This document shows positions 18,801 to 27,516 of a stretch of 49,289 bases of DNA, piece after piece (within the stretch, counting starts at the first letter, position 1; each line of letters starts with the position of its first letter). The notes beneath the pieces were generated by a model. It searched no databases. It was not told where the DNA came from and was given only the letters and a program-made list of their open reading frames with translations. Location of the stretch: positions 1-49,289 of the forward strand of contig JAJFFE010000100.1 in the NCBI GenBank assembly GCA_021776775.1, given 5' to 3'. This DNA is from Planctomycetota bacterium. GTDB taxonomy: Bacteria; Planctomycetota; UBA8108; UBA1146; JAJFFE01. The translations under genes and the position numbers were made by a program.

Positions 18801-19794
18801 CCCCGCGAACCCCGGCGAGGCGAGTGCTCGGCTTCCTAGGCTCATTCTCTCGCACCACGATCTGCATCTCGACGTAGCTCGCTGAGTGCAGCATATCTGC
18901 ATCGATCGGCAGCCGGCCGACGAGCAGCTCATACAGGAGTACACCCGTCGAGTAGACGTCCGTGCGGTGGTCAACGCCTTGACCCGTCATCTCCGCTTGC
19001 TCTGGGCTCATGTACTCAGGAGTTCCGACGATCTTGCCGTACTCGGTGTAGAGCGTCTGCTCGACCAAGCGCTGTTCGATCGACTTTGCTACCCCGAAGT
19101 CGATGATCTTGGGTAAGGCTTCCTTGCCATCGAAGCACACCAGAATGTTTGATGGCTTGATGTCACGATGGATCACCCCTTTGCTATGCGCATGGTCGAG
19201 CGCGTAGCAGACTTTTTGAACTAGCCGCAGCCGCCCGTCGACGTCGAGCCGTTGCCTGTCGCAGTGTTGCGAGATGGGTACACCGGCGACGTGCTCCATA
19301 ACGAAGTAGGGACGACCACTCTCGGTGGCCCCCGCCTCGAACACCTGCGTGATGCTCGGATGTTTCATCAGCGCCAGCGCTTGTCGCTCGGCGCCAAAGC
19401 GCTTCACGACTTCTTCAGTATCCATGCCGAGCTTGATCACCTTGATGGCAACCCTGCGTTGAATCGGCTTCCGCTGCTCGGCGACATAGACGATACCCAT
19501 GCCCCCCTCGCCGAGCTTCCCGAGCACTCGGTAGTTGGGGATTCTAGGAAAGCCATTCGGTGCCGTATCGTCGGGGGAAGAACCCGGTTGGTCACGGGCC
19601 TGCATGGCTGGACCGCGATCGGCGCTGGAGGCGAGGAGGTCCGCACTGTCGCCAAGGAGGATTTGCTCGATCTCCTCCCGAAGCTCGCGGTCGTCGCCGC
19701 ACTTCGCTTCGAGGAGCGCTGCCCGTTCCTGGGCAGGCAACAGCCAAGCTTGCTTGCAGATTGCTTCGATACGCCTCCAGCGATCGCGATTCAT
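15877..19794 (-). CDS. Transmembrane Ser/Thr protein kinase with WD40 and TPR repeats
   Basis: A 1305-residue protein. The ATG at 19794 (MNRDRWRRIEAICKQA) is preferred over the longer frame because this opening is typical of the family. The N-terminal ~70 residues are the helical tether seen in planctomycete kinases. The Hanks-type kinase domain spans ~88-390: GEGGMGIVY glycine loop, VAIK Lys118, HRDIKPSN (Asp211 catalytic), DFG 232-234 and GTPEYMSPEQ activation segment. A single membrane helix lies at ~410-430, then a coiled coil. About ten WD40-like repeats follow (FSPDGKSLVTGGYDGDIDVW, FCRDGSWLASVSGDRSLRLW). TPR-like helices (LLRTLGVAQYRLGDYLAARV) end the protein. All catalytic residues are present. 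It lies downstream of an ECF sigma gene in the same orientation and likely phosphorylates it or a partner, in line with known ECF-kinase pairs. Confidence 0.92.
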   Translation of the reverse strand: MNRDRWRRIEAICKQAWLLPAQERAALLEAKCGDDRELREEIEQILLGDSADLLASSADRGPAMQARDQPGSSPDDTAPNGFPRIPNYRVLGKLGEGGMGIVYVAEQRKPIQRRVAIKVIKLGMDTEEVVKRFGAERQALALMKHPSITQVFEAGATESGRPYFVMEHVAGVPISQHCDRQRLDVDGRLRLVQKVCYALDHAHSKGVIHRDIKPSNILVCFDGKEALPKIIDFGVAKSIEQRLVEQTLYTEYGKIVGTPEYMSPEQAEMTGQGVDHRTDVYSTGVLLYELLVGRLPIDADMLHSASYVEMQIVVRENEPRKPSTRLAGVRGASKITAARRSTSVGVLRRKLRGDLDWIALKAIAKDPAKRYQSAAAMADDIERYLHHQPVVARPPSIADRSLKLLLRYRVLLLTALCGLAIGGVGVSIALYEVVENATTTARDQLVASERRHAETERTRAEAATDMVEQAHVAVEAIQQELSLAEYRTHLAAAATHADENDVVALRRELDLCPAEHRGWEWRYLESQIRTYEKKIQPARSRIWKLQFDRLTQKVVNCSGGGALRSWDLADSTIQHFWTKPGDLRAFHLNADGSRLVSATIDGHVRLQEMPGGEFIETKFNASIHDVRFDASQQRLLLACSDSKLRVLRANDLASLFEIPSSGPRVLSVAVSPVDPDLIGITSGDAVQLWHLGRRELMGVIKTGQVHRQDRCPLLFSPDGKSLVTGGYDGDIDVWDLSDLTLRRVLRGHFKQVWDLAFCRDGSWLASVSGDRSLRLWDFETGDQLAKRIWRCRLMSVAISSDDAKIVAGTENGELVEWRTSSDLCSGRLHSATWLPKYLCYARLGSRLYSADSSGVLIEWDPQQKRPLRSYQCLLPLSVVASPSEELVLTGHGDGSVVLWDSDQLRPIQRIETGGRAIRSLAFDGSGSRLAVAGTSGGASVWELPTLAELHDGVAPKRTATIARGMHLRSIAMSSNGDRVAIGSDFGDLILYEVEDGRTSHLSDSAWAEVFVSFDPDGSEVAFAAGDGKVRIVDCDSGDVIRVLDAHSRAALTVSYSPDGRRLLTTGYDGLIKLWHSASGASLTTVARGDSWIWNVKFSPDGEQIAFGDYGGMTFFDAGTAKRASTKPIITESIRRAGQRYFESIGASGMLCSEIVDQIKTDQSLSEAMKRVTLRSARLRGDSHQLLSDRAWEWLSRDASAEQHRRAHLIAQDLTILHPKEAILLRTLGVAQYRLGDYLAARVTLKKAIELYHGPAAWPSVCFLAMTEHRLGDDVRARELLDQALATTPNPLAPEIIEAKQVCAPR

Positions 19795-20078
19795 AAGAGC
19801 ACCTGGGTCAGATCGCTTGGAGAAGGAATGCCGACGCCGCTCGGCTGCTGTCACGAGTGGGCGCCATCGAGGATCGATCGACTCTGTGAAATTTGGAGCG
19901 AGCGAGCCCTCACGCCATGTGAGAGTGTAGGGAGGGCTTGGCCCAATGAGAACCCTGACTCAGGAGAAGAGTGACCTCTCTGGGTTCGTCGCAAGACGTA
20001 ATGTCGTCCTGCTGGATCTCTGCCCGCGAGCGTCGTGAGCGTCGGCTGACTTCGAGAACGAAACTCGCCGTCTCCACC

Positions 20079-20645
20079 TCAGTCGCCGTTGGCCTTGAGG
20101 AGCTCCTTCGACAACCACGCCTTGGCTAGTCGCCAATCTTCGTACACGGCTCTTTCGCCGATTCCCAACGTCTCCGCTGTTTCTTCCACTGTCATGCGCA
20201 GATAGAAGCGGTGTTTGACGACACGGCTCTTGCGTGGGTCAAAGCCCTCGAGCCGGGTGAGGGCTTCGTCGAGCGCGAGTATGTCGACGGATGGTTCCTC
20301 CACTTCGCAATCTTCCAGGGGCACCCGATGCCCGCCCGGATCGTGCCGAAGTCGTTTGGATTTCCGAGCCCGCTCCACCAGGATTCGTCGCATGGCCTCG
20401 GCGGCGGCCCCAAAGAAGTGAGCTCTGTTTTCCCACCGCACATTCTCGTTTTTGACCATGCGCAGGTAGGCCTCGTGCACCAGCGCGGTCGGCTGAAGCG
20501 TTAGCCCCGGCTTTTCGCGGCGCATCTTCCGCTGCGCCATGCCATGCAGTTCATGGTACACGCGCGAGAACAAGCGCTCCTCGGCTCGGCGATCGCCGTT
20601 GCCCGCGGCGGCGAGAAGAATCGACACATCGGAGCGATCGCTCAT
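20079..20645 (-). CDS. ECF-type RNA polymerase sigma factor
   Basis: A 188-residue sigma factor starting at ATG 20645. Region 2 is visible (AEERLFSRVYHELHGMAQRKM, then TLQPTALVHEAYLRM), and region 4 is a helix-turn-helix near the C terminus (MTVEETAETLGIGERAVYEDWRLAKAWL). The sequence belongs to the ECF class common in Planctomycetota and Acidobacteriota that is encoded next to Hanks-type kinases. No anti-sigma factor is nearby. The kinase gene starts 284 bp downstream in the same direction, so regulation by phosphorylation is the obvious hypothesis. It probably directs a small regulon including the neighbouring surface proteins; this last point is a guess. Confidence 0.92.
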   Translation of the reverse strand: MSDRSDVSILLAAAGNGDRRAEERLFSRVYHELHGMAQRKMRREKPGLTLQPTALVHEAYLRMVKNENVRWENRAHFFGAAAEAMRRILVERARKSKRLRHDPGGHRVPLEDCEVEEPSVDILALDEALTRLEGFDPRKSRVVKHRFYLRMTVEETAETLGIGERAVYEDWRLAKAWLSKELLKANGD

Positions 20646-21138
20646 GCCGTGACTTTCAGCCCTGGGAAGTCATGACACCGACCCGTCGGTGCCGCTTGCG
20701 GTGATCGGCCCGCTGCCACGTGGAATTGTATCGAGTCCGTTAGTTCTTTCGCTACTGAAACTTACCGCTAGCTGAGAGCAGGGTCGAAGACCCTACGAGC
20801 CGTTAGCTCGTACTCGATCGCTCATAGCCGCCAGCCGACTTTGCGACAAATCTGGAACGGACCCTTACCACCGAGTTTGGGCCAACTGAGCGGCTGTCGA
20901 CTGGCCCTTTCAAGCACCCACGCCCTCGACCGATTCAGGATTCCTTCCAAACAACTCCGCAGGGTTTGGCGCAGCCCGTCGCATGGGGCGGTTGAGGCGC
21001 TGGCCCAAGGGTCTCTCGATCGGGTCGTTTCGGGCGCAGCGCGATTCACTGGCTAGGGGGTCGTCCATGCGAGTTGGCTAGACCCGTTTCGATGACACGA
21101 ACTGGACCGAAGAGCAGGACCAAATAGGAGTGACAATT
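20646..21138. other. Divergent intergenic region between sigma factor and surface protein
   Basis: It separates the minus-strand sigma gene from the plus-strand gene starting at 21139 and must contain both promoters. Two stem-loops at 20780-20812 are the only clear structure. Short frames on both strands in 20822-21056 have no recognisable domain. Confidence 0.5.
20780..20812. other. Tandem stem-loops
   Basis: AGGGTC-GAA-GACCCT (20780-20794) is directly followed by TACGAGC-CGTTA-GCTCGTA (20794-20812). Both stems are perfect, 6 bp and 7 bp. They lie 135 bp upstream of the sigma factor start (read on the minus strand) and about 330 bp upstream of the 21139 gene. A leader structure, small RNA or attenuator is possible. 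No T-run follows on the plus strand. Confidence 0.45.
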
Positions 21139-24100
21139 ATGTCACGCTTGCAGCGAAACAAGATGTGCGTCGAACAAGCGCTCGACACTGTCGAGTCAAC
21201 CGTGAAGCTATCAAGGTCACGGACATGTCCTTCGCTAACGTTTTCCCGCCTCAGGAGCCAAGCTCTTGTTGCCTTCGTCCTGTTGTTTACGGTGATGGTG
21301 ATCACGGACGAGGCGGCTGGCCAACTCTGTGATCCACAGACGCTCAGTTCTTTGCCGACCATAGACGAGGGCACGGGCGTCGCTGTTGTGGGATCGACGG
21401 TCTATGTAGCGGACGCGAACGGCGGGCTTCTGATCATCGATGTGTCCACTCCGACGGCGCCCGTCCTTGTCGGCAGCTACGATACGCCGGGCCATGCTTT
21501 TGACGTTGTCGTTGAGGGTACGACGGCCTACGTTGGGGATGGGCCGCTCGGACTCCAGATCATCGATATTTCCGATCCCGCAGTGCCGACGCTTCTGGGC
21601 TCGTACACCATCGCGGTCGGGAGCGTCAGGAACCTGTGCTTGGTGGGAAGTACCGCCTACCTTGCTGCGCGTACGGGGGGGGTTCTGATGGTCGACGTCA
21701 GTGACCCAACGACGCCAGTTTTGGTGGGGTCGGATAGTGGGCTAGCAGACGTGTGGGACGTTGCCAGTAATGGTTCGATCGCATGTGTCGCCGGTGTCGA
21801 AGAGGGGCTACAGGTTCTCGACGTGAGCGACCCCTCGTCCGCAACGCTGCTCGGTTCGTACGATACACCCGGCAAAGCCCGAGGCGTCGTTCTTGTTGGA
21901 ACCACTGCCTATATCGCGGACGGACCGGACGGCGGTCTTCAGATTCTCGATGTCAGTGATCCGGCGGCCCCCGCATATGTCGGTTCGTATGACACCCCCG
22001 TCAATGCGCGGCACGTCGATGTCGTGGGCTCGATTGCTTATGTTGCCGACCACTTCCCAGACGGTAACCTTGAGATTTTCGACGTCAGTGATCCAACCTC
22101 ACCGACGCTACTCGGTACTTGGGTGTCACCGATCATGGCCACGGATGTGGTGGTGAAGGACTTCGTCGCCTATGTCGTGACACCAGACTCCGGTTTGCAC
22201 ATTGTCGACGTGAGTGAGTGCATCCCTCCGGAGCCGAAGGCGGCGCGCTTTTCTAATCCGCCAGTAGGCTATCTCACAGTCGCGGATGATCCGAGTCTCG
22301 AGCCGAGCACGTTCACCATCGAGGGGTGGGTCCGCCCACTGGGCCCTGGCGACGGTGGCACGCTTGACGATGCCGGCGCAGTCTTCTTCGCGAAAACCTC
22401 GCCTGCTAGCGGAGCCTTCGCCGCTACTGTTGCCCTGATGTGGAGCCCAGTTACCGAGAAGATCAATGCTGTTCTTGCCTTCGGGGCGCCCACTGCTCTT
22501 GGCGTGATCGCAACCTCAACCACTACGGTGCAGATCGACGAGTGTGCGCATGTCGCGATGGTCTTCGATGGTGGTTTCGTGCATCTGTACTTGAACGGTG
22601 TTCTGGAGTCGTCGGTCGACTATCCGCACGCGAGCACAGACTGGGGCGACTTTCCGTTCTACATCGGTGCGGGTAACGCGTGCTGCGGGTTCCCGCGCCG
22701 CTTCGATGGCGTTCTGGACGACCTGCGGTTTTGGGATCATGCGCGTACCGCGCCAGAGATATCCCTTGGCATGGGCCAAGAAGTGACGGGTCCCCAACCG
22801 GGGTTGCTCGCGGCTTGGAACTTCAACGGGGATAGCGTAGGGGATGTGTCTGGCAATGGGCACGACAGCACGATCACAGGTCTTGTGGAGTTCGTCGAAC
22901 CCGAGTGCACGGCGCTGGGCTACGGAGGGTGTTGGTTGCAGCAGAAACTCAACGGAAGTGACGCTGTGCCTAATGCGTGGTTCGGGAACTCAGTGTCAAT
23001 CAGCGACGACGTTGCCGTCGTCGCTGCCCTGTACGACGCCCCAGTGACTTTCCAAGAAGGCTCCGCCTTCGTGTTCCGCTTCAACGGCAGCGACTGGGTG
23101 GAGGAGCAGATGCTCACGGCCAGCGATGCTGCGGAGGATGACCGCTTCGGCCATTCGGCAGCCATCAGTGGCAACGTCATCGTCGTCGGCGCCGCCTACG
23201 ACGATGACGCGGGCAGCGCTTCCGGCTCGGCGTACGTCTTTAGATACGACGGGACCAGCTGGGTTGAAGAGCAGAAGTTGACCGCGAGCGATGCCGGGGC
23301 CGTGGACTTCTTCGGCTGGGCCGTTGCGGTCGACGACGACGTCATCGTGGTGAGTGCAGCCTATGACGATGACAGCTTCGGTCAGTCGGGGTCCGCCTAT
23401 GTCTTCCGCTTCGACGGCACAAGCTGGATCGAAGAGCAAAAGCTCAATGCCAGTGATCCCGGCGCCGGCGATAGATTCGGGCACTCGGTATCGGCAAGTG
23501 GCGACGTTGTGCTTGTCGGCTCACCCTTCAGCGATCCCTCAGGTGTGAGCAACTCTGGTTCTTCTTACGTGTTTCGATTCGATGGTACCAGTTGGTCCGA
23601 AGAACAGAAGCTCATCGCTAGCGATGGCGCTGTCTCAGACGAGTTTGGCAGCTCTGTCTCGGTGAGCATGGATATCGTCCTTGTCGGCGCTCCGAAAGAT
23701 GATGACGGAGGAGTCAACTCCGGATCGGCCTATGTGTACCGATTCGATGGCGCGAGTTGGATGGGTGAGCCGAAAATGACTGCTAGCGATGCGGAAGCGG
23801 GAGACGATTTTGGTAGATCGGTTTCCGTCAGTTCCGGTGTCGCGGTGGTCGGCGCAGCCGTCGGCGACTCGAGCTCCGTCACCAATTCTGGATGCGCCTA
23901 CATCTACCGCTATGACGGACTGGACTGGCTGGAAGAGCAGAAGTTGACGACTGCGGATGCAACGGGTTCAGGTGTATTCGGTGAATCGGTGTCGGTCAGT
24001 GGTGACCATGTGCTGGTCGGCGCGCGAAACACCGGAGATCCGTCAGGTTCTGCGTACGTCCACGTGCTCTCGACCGACACCGTGTCGATCACCGAACAAC

Positions 24101-25104
24101 CTCAAAGCCAGCCCCAGTGTGAAAACCAAGAACTACAACTCACCGTCACCGCTTCCGGGAGCGGGGGCCTTGAGTACCAGTGGCTCAAAGATGGCCTGAG
24201 CATTGCCGGCGAGACGACCGACACTTTGACTATCGTGAGCTTTCAAGCCGCTGACGTCGGCAGCTACTCAGTGATTGTCAGCGACGATTGTGGATTGGTC
24301 CTATCGGATGACGCAGAGGTCTGGTTGCTGGAATCGGTCTCGATTGGCAGTCAGCCCGTGAGCCAAGAACTTTGCGCCGGCGAAACGGCGAGCTTCTCGG
24401 TCGGTGCGACTGGTGCGCTGTCGTACCAGTGGCTTCTTGACGGCAGTCCCATCGCAGGCGCCGATGCAAGCCTTTACGAGATTGCGAGCGTCGGTGTTGC
24501 GGACAGCGGCGATTACAGTTGTCTGGTGACGGGCGACTGCGACAGCGTTGAGACTGTGCTTGCGAGCTTGATCTTGAGTACAGCGACAACCGTCAACACG
24601 CAACCACTGGCCACGAACGTCTGCGTCGATGCCCTGCTCACGCTCACGGTCGGGGCTTCCGGTGCTGCGCTCACATACCAGTGGCGGCTCGATGGGGTCG
24701 ACCTCGTTGATCAGACCGACGCGCTGCTGTCGATCAGCGCGGCACAACTGAGCGACAGCGGTAGCTACGACTGCGTGGTGACGGGTACCTGTGGTGCGCT
24801 GACCAGCGAAGCCGTGACCGTCGTCGTCGATCAGTGTTTCATCCGAGGCGACTCGAACGGTGACGGCAACATTGATGTGGGCGACGCCATTCACCTGTTG
24901 GACTACAGCTTCGGCGGCGCCACGGCCGATTGTCTCCGGGCCAGCAACGCCAACGGCGACGCGGGCATCGACATCGGCGATGCGATCACCATCCTCAACT
25001 ACTTGTTCGCAGGAGCAGACGACTTGCCGGCTCCCTTCCCAGACTGCGGCGCGGAACCGGCCGCCAGTGGACTGCCCTGCGACATCTATACGTCGTGCCC
25101 GTAG
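21139..25104 (+). CDS. Giant secreted LVIVD/LamG/FG-GAP/Ig/dockerin protein
   Basis: A 1321-residue protein starting at ATG 21139, eight bases after AGGAG; the GTG at 21130 lies inside that site. A long n-region precedes the signal segment (ALVAFVLLFTVMVITDEAAGQ). Residues ~67-365 hold about eight LVIVD propeller repeats (LQIIDISDPAVPTLLGSY type). Residues ~370-590 form a LamG/concanavalin-like domain (FTIEGWVRPL and FHLYLN-like strands). Residues ~595-980 hold about seven FG-GAP repeats (FGHSVSASGDVVLVGSP, then GSAYVFRFDGTSW). Three Ig-like domains follow (LEYQWLKDG, LSYQWLLDG, LTYQWRLDG). The end is a dockerin-like pair (GDGNIDVGDAIHLLDY, then GIDIGDAITILNYLF) with a cysteine tail ending YTSCP. 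It is probably a cell-surface or extracellular binding protein. It shares its C terminus with the 13148-15543 gene. Confidence 0.92.
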   Translation: MSRLQRNKMCVEQALDTVESTVKLSRSRTCPSLTFSRLRSQALVAFVLLFTVMVITDEAAGQLCDPQTLSSLPTIDEGTGVAVVGSTVYVADANGGLLIIDVSTPTAPVLVGSYDTPGHAFDVVVEGTTAYVGDGPLGLQIIDISDPAVPTLLGSYTIAVGSVRNLCLVGSTAYLAARTGGVLMVDVSDPTTPVLVGSDSGLADVWDVASNGSIACVAGVEEGLQVLDVSDPSSATLLGSYDTPGKARGVVLVGTTAYIADGPDGGLQILDVSDPAAPAYVGSYDTPVNARHVDVVGSIAYVADHFPDGNLEIFDVSDPTSPTLLGTWVSPIMATDVVVKDFVAYVVTPDSGLHIVDVSECIPPEPKAARFSNPPVGYLTVADDPSLEPSTFTIEGWVRPLGPGDGGTLDDAGAVFFAKTSPASGAFAATVALMWSPVTEKINAVLAFGAPTALGVIATSTTTVQIDECAHVAMVFDGGFVHLYLNGVLESSVDYPHASTDWGDFPFYIGAGNACCGFPRRFDGVLDDLRFWDHARTAPEISLGMGQEVTGPQPGLLAAWNFNGDSVGDVSGNGHDSTITGLVEFVEPECTALGYGGCWLQQKLNGSDAVPNAWFGNSVSISDDVAVVAALYDAPVTFQEGSAFVFRFNGSDWVEEQMLTASDAAEDDRFGHSAAISGNVIVVGAAYDDDAGSASGSAYVFRYDGTSWVEEQKLTASDAGAVDFFGWAVAVDDDVIVVSAAYDDDSFGQSGSAYVFRFDGTSWIEEQKLNASDPGAGDRFGHSVSASGDVVLVGSPFSDPSGVSNSGSSYVFRFDGTSWSEEQKLIASDGAVSDEFGSSVSVSMDIVLVGAPKDDDGGVNSGSAYVYRFDGASWMGEPKMTASDAEAGDDFGRSVSVSSGVAVVGAAVGDSSSVTNSGCAYIYRYDGLDWLEEQKLTTADATGSGVFGESVSVSGDHVLVGARNTGDPSGSAYVHVLSTDTVSITEQPQSQPQCENQELQLTVTASGSGGLEYQWLKDGLSIAGETTDTLTIVSFQAADVGSYSVIVSDDCGLVLSDDAEVWLLESVSIGSQPVSQELCAGETASFSVGATGALSYQWLLDGSPIAGADASLYEIASVGVADSGDYSCLVTGDCDSVETVLASLILSTATTVNTQPLATNVCVDALLTLTVGASGAALTYQWRLDGVDLVDQTDALLSISAAQLSDSGSYDCVVTGTCGALTSEAVTVVVDQCFIRGDSNGDGNIDVGDAIHLLDYSFGGATADCLRASNANGDAGIDIGDAITILNYLFAGADDLPAPFPDCGAEPAASGLPCDIYTSCP

Positions 25105-25129
25105 CGACACTCCTCTTCGTTATTCTACA

Positions 25130-25166
25130 CGTGGCGGTGACCGTTCAGCGGTCGCCGCCACGTTCT
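25130..25166 (+). terminator. Hairpin terminator after the LVIVD/dockerin gene
   Basis: CGTGGCGGTGACC (25130-25142) pairs with GGTCGCCGCCACG (25150-25162), with one T-G wobble and a seven-base loop, and TTCTT follows. It lies 26 bp after the stop codon at 25104. The strong GC stem with a short T-rich tail fits intrinsic termination on the plus strand. Confidence 0.75.
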
Positions 25167-25319
25167 TGATGGTGGTCTCTGGCCGGGGATCACCGAACGA
25201 CGAACGATATTGGGCAACGTGATCTATCGCGATGTCATCCTATGTCTTGCCCAAGGCGTGGTAGAAGAAGCGTGGCAGAAGAGGCGTCTAGCGAGCTCCG
25301 CTCCGAAGCGACGCGTCGC

Positions 25320-25901
25320 TCAGAGACTCTGCGCGAATCCCGACGGGAACCGTTCGCTCCACTCTTCGCGGAGCACGCCGTAGCCGAGCCCATCGTGATA
25401 CGTACCGTCGACGATCCGGGCGTTGCGGAACCGCGCTTCCAGCTGATAGCCGAGCTTCTCTGCGAGTCGCATCATCCCGACATTGCCGCCCCACGTTCGC
25501 AAGTCCAACCGAACCAACTCCGGCATGGAATCGAGAATGTACTGGCTCCACAGCCCCAGTGCTTCGTAACCGATCCCGCGTCCCCAACGAGACGATTCGT
25601 AAATGACCAATCCGAGCGAGAGCCACTGCGTCTCTTCGCTCTGCCAGTATCGACTGACTTGCCCGATGAGCTGATCGGTCTTGGCGTCGGCGATCGCCGC
25701 GACCAAACGCGGAACGGCCCAGTCACCGCGCTGGATGCGCTCGGCGATCTTCTCCAATCTTTGGTCGGTTTCCTCTTCGGAAGCCCGCGGATAGTAGGGA
25801 CCGTTGAACTCCTGCCACTTCTGTCCGGGCCGATTAGATTGACGAAGTCCGCTGATATCCTCCGGGACATAGTCACGAATCGCTACCTGCTTACCTACCA
25901 T
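25320..25901 (-). CDS. GNAT-family N-acetyltransferase
   Basis: A 193-residue protein. The ATG at 25901 is chosen because GGCGGAG lies just upstream; GTG codons at 25916 and 25922 are alternatives. It resembles the RimJ/RimL group: an N-terminal ligand strand (VAIRDYVPEDISGL), a W-L-S-L-G-L-V-I-Y strand, then the acetyl-CoA loop RWGRGIGYEALGLW, and later GNVGMMRLAEKLGYQLEARFRNA, the usual N-x-x-x-x-R-L-A-E-K-L-G-F segment. It acetylates an amine on a small molecule or a protein N terminus; the substrate is unknown. It is a single minus-strand gene. Confidence 0.9.
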   Translation of the reverse strand: MVGKQVAIRDYVPEDISGLRQSNRPGQKWQEFNGPYYPRASEEETDQRLEKIAERIQRGDWAVPRLVAAIADAKTDQLIGQVSRYWQSEETQWLSLGLVIYESSRWGRGIGYEALGLWSQYILDSMPELVRLDLRTWGGNVGMMRLAEKLGYQLEARFRNARIVDGTYHDGLGYGVLREEWSERFPSGFAQSL

Positions 25902-26112
25902 CGGAAGCTCCGCCACGTCCACTCCTCGCTGCTCTCGAGACCATCACTGCGCTGGCGCTATCCAACTTCGCACAAATGACTCTGCAGACTAACAGACGCG
26001 CGCTCTGCGGCCAGCCGGATGTGAGCCGGCAGCGAACTCCCGACTCGCGCTACAGGACACTAAGCGACGGCGAGCACGGCCGCCCCGAGTCCGACGCTCT
26101 CACTAGTTCCGA

Positions 26113-27483
26113 TCAGTTGAACAGTTCTCCCAAGATCGATTCCAGATTCCAGAGCAGGTATGTCGGCAGGCTCAGAAGGCGATAGCTCACCGGTTCTCCT
26201 TGCGTGGTCTTGACCTCCACCGTCGTCAGCGACGGCGGGTTTCGGTCTACTCGAATCGCGAAGGGCAGCTTCTTGTCGAACATGAACTGATGCAAACTCT
26301 TCATCGACCCTGAGGTGCCGGCCTTGAGTTCAAGTGGGATCACTCGCCCATGCGACTGTAGGACATGGTCGATCTCCCCGGCTCTCCCTCGTTCTCTTCG
26401 CCAGTAGAAGAGCTCGGCGCTCTGATGCCCGCTGCCAATCCAATGCAACTGTTGCGCTGTCAGTTGCTCACTAAGCCGAGCCTTCAACTCTGGCACCAAC
26501 GTTGTCCACTTCGGAAAACTCCCGACTGCCGGTGTTCCCAGAAGAGGATGAACGAGTCCGACGTCTAACAGCGCTGCCTTCCGAGAGGTGTCTTTCGCCT
26601 CGGCTCCCAAGGGCACACCATTGGCGGCCGAATGGTGGATCAACGTCACCAGTTGAGACGCGGCCAAGAGTTCTATCCCACGCTTCGCCCGCTGACCCGT
26701 GAGTCCGACGTCGGATTTGGAATAGACGAACTTGTTTCCCAGCGAACCCGCCACCGCCGTCAACACACGATCGAGAACCTCCCGATCCAAACGTCCGGAA
26801 TACTTCGCGAAGTCGGCACGGTAAGTCGCCAACAAGTCACCCTGGAGTGCTCGAAGTTCTTTAGCGGAACGACCTGCAATGTCCGCTGCCACCACGGCCG
26901 GCATTCCGCCGACCATCGCATAGCGGTCGAACCATTCGATCGCGCGCTCGTGCGCCGCCGAAGGCAGTGTGCCTTCAGCGTTCCATGACTCCAGCCGCTC
27001 GAGCAATAGGGTTTCGCTATTGGCCTCGAGGTACTCGGCAAACGAGAGCGGCTCGATCTGACGGAACGTCACCCGGCCGACCGGCATGCTGAACGCGTGG
27101 TCCGACAGCGTGAATTCCAGCAACGATCCCGCGGCCACGACCGCCAGCTCCGGCAACTCCTCGAAGAACCAGCGGAGCTTCCCCAGCACCTCGCCCGTGG
27201 CTTGAATCTCGTCGAGGAAGAGCAGGGTCGACCGGCTCGGCAATCGCCGCCCGAAGTGAAGCTCCAGCTCGGCCACGATGCGCTTCGGGTCGTTCGACTC
27301 GAACAGAGACGCAATCGCAGGCTCCCGCTCGAAGTTGACCTCCACCAAATCTAGGTTGGATCTTCTCGCTAACTCCCTCGCTAGCCACGTTTTACCAACC
27401 TGACGTGCGCCTCGAAGAACGAGCGGCCGGCGTTGCGGTGCCTCCAACCAATCCGTGAGGTCATCGATCGTGCGTCGCTTCAT
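26113..27483 (-). CDS. AAA-family ATPase with DUF4143 domain
   Basis: A 456-residue protein from ATG 27483 (MKRRTIDDLTDWLEAPQRR). Walker A GARQVGKT is at residues ~25-32 and Walker B LLFLDEIQ at ~87-94, followed by the GSLLEF and PLSFAEYL motifs of the AAA_14 domain. The C-terminal DUF4143 domain ends in a restriction-endonuclease-like core (EIDHVLQSHGRVIPLELKAG, the D-x-E-x-K pattern). Such proteins are widespread, often horizontally acquired, and of uncertain role; nuclease activity is suspected from the fold. No ribosome binding site precedes the ATG. A TTG at 27519 in the same frame would place the start closer to the palindromes at 27527-27569. Confidence 0.9.
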   Translation of the reverse strand: MKRRTIDDLTDWLEAPQRRPLVLRGARQVGKTWLARELARRSNLDLVEVNFEREPAIASLFESNDPKRIVAELELHFGRRLPSRSTLLFLDEIQATGEVLGKLRWFFEELPELAVVAAGSLLEFTLSDHAFSMPVGRVTFRQIEPLSFAEYLEANSETLLLERLESWNAEGTLPSAAHERAIEWFDRYAMVGGMPAVVAADIAGRSAKELRALQGDLLATYRADFAKYSGRLDREVLDRVLTAVAGSLGNKFVYSKSDVGLTGQRAKRGIELLAASQLVTLIHHSAANGVPLGAEAKDTSRKAALLDVGLVHPLLGTPAVGSFPKWTTLVPELKARLSEQLTAQQLHWIGSGHQSAELFYWRRERGRAGEIDHVLQSHGRVIPLELKAGTSGSMKSLHQFMFDKKLPFAIRVDRNPPSLTTVEVKTTQGEPVSYRLLSLPTYLLWNLESILGELFN

Positions 27484-27516
27484 GAGGGGGAGACTACCGC
27501 TCCATTCGGCGTCTAG

